From NCBI GenBank assembly GCA_024636595.1, contig JAGXGT010000050.1, positions 1 to 17,277 of the forward strand: 17,277 nt of DNA, written 5' to 3'. The position numbers and the translations under genes were made by a program. Every line of letters begins with the position of its first letter. Positions within the stretch are counted from its first letter, which is position 1. Below, in pieces: positions 13,860-17,277 of the stretch. The DNA comes from Sphingomonadales bacterium. GTDB taxonomy: Bacteria > Pseudomonadota > Alphaproteobacteria > Sphingomonadales > Sphingomonadaceae. The notes under the pieces are model-generated. The model was not told the DNA's origin. It did not search any database and saw only the letters and a list, made by a program, of their open reading frames with translations.

Positions 13860-15569
13860 CTATTCCGCCGCCGCTATATTCGGCGCCTTTGTGGATCCGG
13901 CTTTCCTTTTAGGGGTAGATCGATTTGCGGGCGGCTTTGCAACGGGTTTTTTTGATACTATTTTTTTGGGGCCTGGTTTGCGTTTGGTGGGCTTCTTCGG
14001 TGCGGTCGTCTTTTTCGCTGCCGGTTTTTTGACCGTTGCAGCCGGCTTTCCGGCCCGCTTCGCCGGGGCCGTCTTTTTTGCCGGCGCTCGTTCCTCGTTG
14101 ACCAGCGCGTCCAGCGCTTCCTCTTCTTCCGCCTGCCCCAGAGCCTCCAGGAACATCCCGCGCACTTCGGCAACATGCTGGTTCATTGTCCGGACCGACC
14201 AATTGCTGGTGTCCACTGCGGGCAGAACATCAACGCGGACCTTGGCCGGCCGCATCAGAAATTCATTTTTCGGCGCAACATCTCCGGCATTGTGAATGAC
14301 GATCGGCACCATCGGCACGCCGGCCTGGATCGCCATGTGGAACGCTCCTTTTTTAAACGGCCCCAGTTTCGGTGACAAGGTCCGCGTGCCTTCCGGCGCG
14401 ATGACGATGGATTTGCCGTCAATCTTGACCGCGTCGATCAGCGGCGCCATCGCCTTGATCGCGCTGCCGGCGTTGGCCCGGTCAATAAACACCGTGCCCG
14501 CCAGTTCCATCAGCTTGCCGATCACCGGCGTATCCCGCACCTCTTTCTTGGCCACACCGCCCATATCCCGGCGGATCAGCTTGGCGAGGATCATCACGTC
14601 AGCCTTGCTCTGATGGTTGAACACAAAAATACAGGGACGCGACGTCCAGAGATTTTCTTCACCGGTTACTTCCAGCTCGCATCCGGTCAGCGCCGTCGCG
14701 ATATCGCCGAACAGACCCGTCGAAAAATTCATCGCCTCGCGCTGCGATCCGGTCAGCGCCCAGATCGGCAGCGATGCAATCGCGGACCCGATCAGCGATC
14801 CGGTGGCGTAAATCGTGCGGACATAATCCACCGGCTTGCCCTGCCCGCGGCTTTCATATTTTTCCAGCGGCCAGTCGTTTTCCCGCGCCGCTTCGCGCAA
14901 TTTGGTATTCGGATTCAACGGTCGCGGCTTGCCGACCCGTTCCAGCAACTCGATATCGTCGTAGCTGTCCGAATAGAAATAGCTTTGGTCGAGATCCAGA
15001 CCATAGTCGGCAGCGAGATTTTCCGCTGCGATGACCTTGCCTTCACCAAAGCACAGAGGGCGGATGATGTTGCCGGTGAACTCGCCATTCTCGACTTCAT
15101 ATTGCGAGCACAGCACATGCTCGATATCAAGGTCGCGCGCGGTCGGCTCGATCTGGTAGATCGTGGCAGAAGAGACAATGGCAATCGTATGGCCCTTGGC
15201 GCGATGCGCCTCGATCAGCGCCCGCGCTTCGGGATAGACTTTGCGGGCGATATATTTCTCGTATAATTCTTCGCCAAATTCGAAATAGCTGTCTTCGGTG
15301 ACGCCTTTCATGAATTTCGCTGCGCCCGTCATCAGGCCGGAGAACCCCATGGTTCCGGTGCTATATTGCGCAATCACGTTGATCGTTTCGACAACTTCTT
15401 CGGCGGTCATTTCTCGCCGCTTGATTTTTTCCCACAACATCGCCGTTGCCGAATAGCCGGCGATGATGGTGCCATCAAAATCGAACAGCGCCGCGATATG
15501 TGCGCCTTCCGGAGCGTCAAGGACGTCTTGCAAGTGGGATTGATATTCGGCGATTTTTTTCTTGGTCAT
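13860..15569 (-). CDS. plsC: HAD-IB phosphatase / 1-acylglycerol-3-phosphate acyltransferase (PlsC) fusion with Lys/Ala/Pro tail
   Basis: A 569-residue two-domain protein. Residues 24-215 form a HAD-IB (SerB-like) phosphatase with motif I FDFDGT (D30, D32), motif II S133, K178 (GEGK) and acidic motif IV DSYDD (201-205); all catalytic positions are present. A hydrophobic stretch near 254-272 links to a PlsC acyltransferase (about 295-475) with HX4D as H319-QSKA-D324, GTVFIDR (358-364) and PEGTR (392-396). PlsC converts lysophosphatidate to phosphatidate at the membrane. The HAD substrate is unknown; phosphatidate phosphatase activity would fill the one missing step to diacylglycerol, but this is inference. 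Residues 496-563 are a Lys/Ala/Pro-rich basic tail. Rv2483c of M. tuberculosis has the same HAD-PlsC fusion. The ATG at 15569 has AAAGGA seven bases upstream and appears to be the first gene of the lipid operon. Confidence 0.94.
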   Translation of the reverse strand: MTKKKIAEYQSHLQDVLDAPEGAHIAALFDFDGTIIAGYSATAMLWEKIKRREMTAEEVVETINVIAQYSTGTMGFSGLMTGAAKFMKGVTEDSYFEFGEELYEKYIARKVYPEARALIEAHRAKGHTIAIVSSATIYQIEPTARDLDIEHVLCSQYEVENGEFTGNIIRPLCFGEGKVIAAENLAADYGLDLDQSYFYSDSYDDIELLERVGKPRPLNPNTKLREAARENDWPLEKYESRGQGKPVDYVRTIYATGSLIGSAIASLPIWALTGSQREAMNFSTGLFGDIATALTGCELEVTGEENLWTSRPCIFVFNHQSKADVMILAKLIRRDMGGVAKKEVRDTPVIGKLMELAGTVFIDRANAGSAIKAMAPLIDAVKIDGKSIVIAPEGTRTLSPKLGPFKKGAFHMAIQAGVPMVPIVIHNAGDVAPKNEFLMRPAKVRVDVLPAVDTSNWSVRTMNQHVAEVRGMFLEALGQAEEEEALDALVNEERAPAKKTAPAKRAGKPAATVKKPAAKKTTAPKKPTKRKPGPKKIVSKKPVAKPPANRSTPKRKAGSTKAPNIAAAE

Positions 15570-15690
15570 CCAGATGTCCTTTGCCCGACGCTCATCGTGC
15601 CAAAAAACTGCGGCTTTTCCCAGCGATTATTGGCGAATGGGTCGATTCATTCCCTGAGTGGTGGCGAAAATCCCCTTGTGGCTCGATTCT

Positions 15691-15717
15691 GACCGAAGGT
15701 TGACGATTGTCGGTCAA
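15691..15717. promoter_or_regulatory. Nested inverted repeats upstream of the lipid operon, possible operator
   Basis: GACCGA (15691-15696) pairs with TCGGTC (15710-15715), and overlapping TTGAC (15700-15704) pairs with GTCAA (15713-15717). They lie 122-148 bases upstream of the HAD-PlsC start in the 282-base gap 15570-15851, which otherwise has no convincing gene. On the minus strand a TTGACC is included that could serve as a -35 element, but I cannot find a good partner -10 at correct spacing. Confidence 0.3.
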
Positions 15718-15753
15718 AGAAACTGGCCAAGCAGGGACGTCCGCAACAACGAA

Positions 15754-15783
15754 AGACGCGCCGGAAAAATTTCCGACGCGTCT
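15754..15783 (-). terminator. Strong hairpin ending the secreted-protein transcription unit
   Basis: AGACGCG / CGCGTCT (7 bp) continues after a single mismatch into CGGAA / TTCCG (5 bp) around a 4-base loop. It lies about 70 bases downstream of the secreted-protein stop on the minus strand. The bases following it on that strand are only moderately T-rich (TTCGTTGTTG), so it is intermediate between an intrinsic terminator and a stability hairpin. It separates region 3 from the lipid operon. Confidence 0.5.
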
Positions 15784-15851
15784 CCTGATAGAAATGGTGC
15801 AGCGAACGGGGCGTAAGCAACTGGGTCACGCACACCATTTCCACAAGCTGG

Positions 15852-16688
15852 TTATTGCGTGGATTCATTCTGCGCGGGCTGGCTTTGCGTTTGTGACGCC
15901 TTTTTGATTTCGCCCTTGCTCATCCCGGTGACCAGAACATCGCCCGATCCCGCGAAATTGGCCGCTGGCAATTCTGCTGTCCGGTTACCCGATTCAACAA
16001 TCACCGATTTGACAACGCCAGCACCCGTCGAGCGGACCGACTGAACCTGCCCGATGATACGGCCTTGGGCATCTTGGATCGGCATGCCTGGTGCAATCGC
16101 GAACATACCACCGGCATTTGCGGCCGTGCTGCCCGAAGCGGCGAGCTGACCGAGGTTACCCATTGCCATGGCGCTACCATTGCCGGCCGCGCTTCCGCCA
16201 AGCGAACCGACACCCGATGCGCTATTGGCGGCACTGGATGCCACGCCATTTACAGTCGATCTTGCGCGCCCTGCGGTATTGCGAGCGGCACCGACGACTT
16301 GACCGGACGTGGAACGAACCGCATCGGTGCCTATCAGATTTGCACTGGCGCTGCCCTTTGCAGAGCTTGAAGCGGAACCATCAATCGAGCTGGTAACCGC
16401 ATTGCTCGGCAGGTCGGCAGCACCGATCAGCGAACCATTGGCGCTGGAATTACTCTCTGCATCGGTGGCAACTTTCCCTGACCGCCTGTCAACATGACGG
16501 TCAAGCCGGGTGGAGCTGGCTATATCGCCGTTGCCGGTAATCGAGCCAGTCGTGCGACCGATTGGGTCAGAACCCAGGGTACCGCCTAGCGTGCCGCCCA
16601 GTCCGCCGCTGCCGCCGAGCAATTGTGCCGACGCCGGTGCGGCTGTGAACAATGCGATCGTAAGTGTGCTTGCGATAAGATTCTTCAT
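15852..16688 (-). CDS. Secreted Gly/Ser/Ala-rich protein with possible PRC-barrel-like C-terminus
   Basis: Function not recognised. The 278-residue protein begins with a clear Sec signal peptide: basic start MKNL, a hydrophobic core to about residue 17, and the cleavage signal ASA|Q near residues 21-22. The mature protein to about residue 195 is low-complexity, rich in Gly, Ser, Ala and Asn, with repeated GGTLG/SLGG/SANG-like units. Residues 196-258 are ordinary globular sequence with PGMPIQDAQGRIIGQVQSV, which resembles the start of a PRC-barrel fold, and end near LVTGMSKGEIKKA. A short polar Q/S/T tail follows. The ATG at 16688 has AAGGAG seven bases upstream. It lies 101 bases downstream of a subtilase gene on the same strand, so the two may form an export unit or a protease and its target; this is only context. 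A periplasmic or surface location is most likely. Confidence 0.85.
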   Translation of the reverse strand: MKNLIASTLTIALFTAAPASAQLLGGSGGLGGTLGGTLGSDPIGRTTGSITGNGDIASSTRLDRHVDRRSGKVATDAESNSSANGSLIGAADLPSNAVTSSIDGSASSSAKGSASANLIGTDAVRSTSGQVVGAARNTAGRARSTVNGVASSAANSASGVGSLGGSAAGNGSAMAMGNLGQLAASGSTAANAGGMFAIAPGMPIQDAQGRIIGQVQSVRSTGAGVVKSVIVESGNRTAELPAANFAGSGDVLVTGMSKGEIKKASQTQSQPAQNESTQ

Positions 16689-16705
16689 GGTCTTTCTCCT
16701 TGCAT

Positions 16706-16726
16706 GACGATGATATTTTCGTCGTC
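16706..16726 (-). promoter_or_regulatory. 5'-leader hairpin upstream of the secreted protein gene
   Basis: GACGATGA and TCGTCGTC form an 8-bp stem (one G-T wobble) around a 5-base loop, ending 17 bases before the ATG and just upstream of the Shine-Dalgarno sequence. It may stabilise the mRNA or modulate ribosome access. Confidence 0.35.
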
Positions 16727-16789
16727 TGAAAGGAGAACGAACGGGCTTTTCCTTTTAATCCGTGAATCGCGAAATTTTTTTTAAGAAAA

Positions 16790-17277
16790 TCAACGAAGCC
16801 CGCATTGGCCGCAGACCAGGCCATTGCCATAGATTTTGTCTGCCCCCTTTTTGCCCAGATCTTTTGCCTCGCGGATCAACCCATTCACCGCTGGCTCGAT
16901 CTGGCTGATATTTGCGACCGGATAATGGGATAGCAGGCGCACCGCTACCAGCGGTGCCGCAAACGATGTGCCGCGCAGCGCCACCAGCTTTCCATCTGGC
17001 GAAGCCCCTTTAATCCCGGCACCCGGAGCGGCGAAGTCGACCGGCGTGGCAATTCCAGCTTCCGGCAGAGCATGTTCGCGCTGGTCGACGCCGGTCACTC
17101 CAATCACCCCTTTATAGGCAGCCGGATAACGCGGCGGCGCGGCAGGACCATCATTGCCGACCGCAGCCACAATCAACATCCCGCTCTGTTGGGCGGCCTT
17201 GATGGCTCGAGCCAGCAGACCGTTGTCCGGACCAACCAAGCTGATCGCAACAACCGGAACATGCCGCTGCGCCATCC
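16790..17277 (-). CDS. Subtilisin-family (S8) serine peptidase, C-terminal part (5' partial)
   Basis: Only the last 161 or so residues are in the window; the frame is open to the right edge and the codon before the first Met is xGG, fitting the W-x-A-x-x-x-VP entry common in subtilases. ISLVGPDN matches the strand after the catalytic His region, VAAVGNDG carries the oxyanion asparagine (N41 in this fragment), VDFAAPG is the usual substrate-side motif, and GTSFAAPLVA contains the catalytic serine (S104). The catalytic Asp and His lie outside the window. The C-terminus ends in a short CxxC-containing tail (GNGLVCGQCGLR). It is probably exported and either degradative or a processing protease. 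It is encoded upstream of the secreted Gly/Ser-rich protein on the same strand. Confidence 0.93.
   Translation of the reverse strand, partial: MAQRHVPVVAISLVGPDNGLLARAIKAAQQSGMLIVAAVGNDGPAAPPRYPAAYKGVIGVTGVDQREHALPEAGIATPVDFAAPGAGIKGASPDGKLVALRGTSFAAPLVAVRLLSHYPVANISQIEPAVNGLIREAKDLGKKGADKIYGNGLVCGQCGLR

Noticed and set aside
13909..14202. Lys/Ala-rich tail region considered as an artefact or separate small DNA-binding gene
   Set aside because: The Lys/Ala/Pro tail is in frame with PlsC up to the stop codon with no frameshift; the overlapping minus-strand frames are shadows of this GC-skewed segment.
14613..15266. Long plus-strand reading frame (217 codons) opposite the HAD-PlsC gene
   Set aside because: It lies entirely antisense to a well-supported gene, has unnatural composition and no recognisable motif; it reflects codon bias of the real frame.
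15647..15868. Minus-strand reading frame (73 codons) between the secreted-protein gene and the lipid operon
   Set aside because: It overlaps the end of the secreted-protein gene, crosses the strong hairpin, and has a Cys/Arg/Phe-rich composition unlike a real protein here.
1..17277. tRNA, rRNA, CRISPR, insertion sequence, phage or defence genes
   Set aside because: No tRNA-like cloverleaf, repeat-spacer pattern, transposase, integrase, nuclease or toxin-antitoxin motif was seen; the gaps are short and accounted for.

Overview
The window reads as chromosomal DNA of an alphaproteobacterium, most probably a marine-type sphingomonad (order Sphingomonadales). This is judged from protein style, moderate GC content and a Gly/Ser/Ala-rich secreted protein of a kind common in that group; no marker gene is present to prove it. 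Ten protein-coding genes fill nearly all of it, two cut by the window edges. I see no RNA genes, insertion sequences, CRISPR arrays or phage genes.

Region 1 (1-5189) is a diffusible-signal-factor (DSF, cis-2-unsaturated fatty acid) quorum-sensing locus. On the plus strand a PAS-GGDEF-EAL cyclic-di-GMP enzyme (5' end outside the window) is followed a few bases later by an RpfC-type hybrid sensor kinase (membrane sensor, HisKA, HATPase, receiver, Hpt). Converging on it with a 7-base gap is a crotonase-family DSF synthase, RpfF, with both catalytic glutamates. The rpfC/rpfF convergence matches Xanthomonas. The HD-GYP regulator RpfG is not seen, and the output gene resembles the RpfR-type GGDEF-EAL proteins of Burkholderia and Cronobacter. 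The locus therefore looks like a mixture of the two known DSF circuits.

Region 2 (5474-15569), all on the minus strand and tightly packed, is a neutral-lipid (triacylglycerol/wax ester) operon. In transcription order it holds a HAD-phosphatase/PlsC fusion, PlsB glycerol-3-phosphate acyltransferase, a wax ester synthase/diacylglycerol acyltransferase (WS/DGAT), a DUF3336-patatin lipase, a monoacylglycerol-lipase-like hydrolase, a membrane-anchored alpha/beta hydrolase and GpsA, which makes glycerol-3-phosphate. Together these cover nearly all of glycerol-3-phosphate supply, acylation to triacylglycerol, and stepwise lipolysis. The PlsB / HAD-PlsC / WS-DGAT set recalls the Mycobacterium tuberculosis Rv2482c-Rv2485c cluster. 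PlsC and WS/DGAT both end in Lys/Ala/Pro-rich, histone-H1-like tails. rpfF lies downstream of gpsA on the same strand but has its own promoter-like sequence.

Region 3 (15570-17277) holds a strong hairpin that probably ends the upstream transcription unit, a secreted Gly/Ser/Ala-rich protein with a possible PRC-barrel-like C-terminus, and the C-terminal part of a subtilisin-family (S8) peptidase that runs off the right edge.
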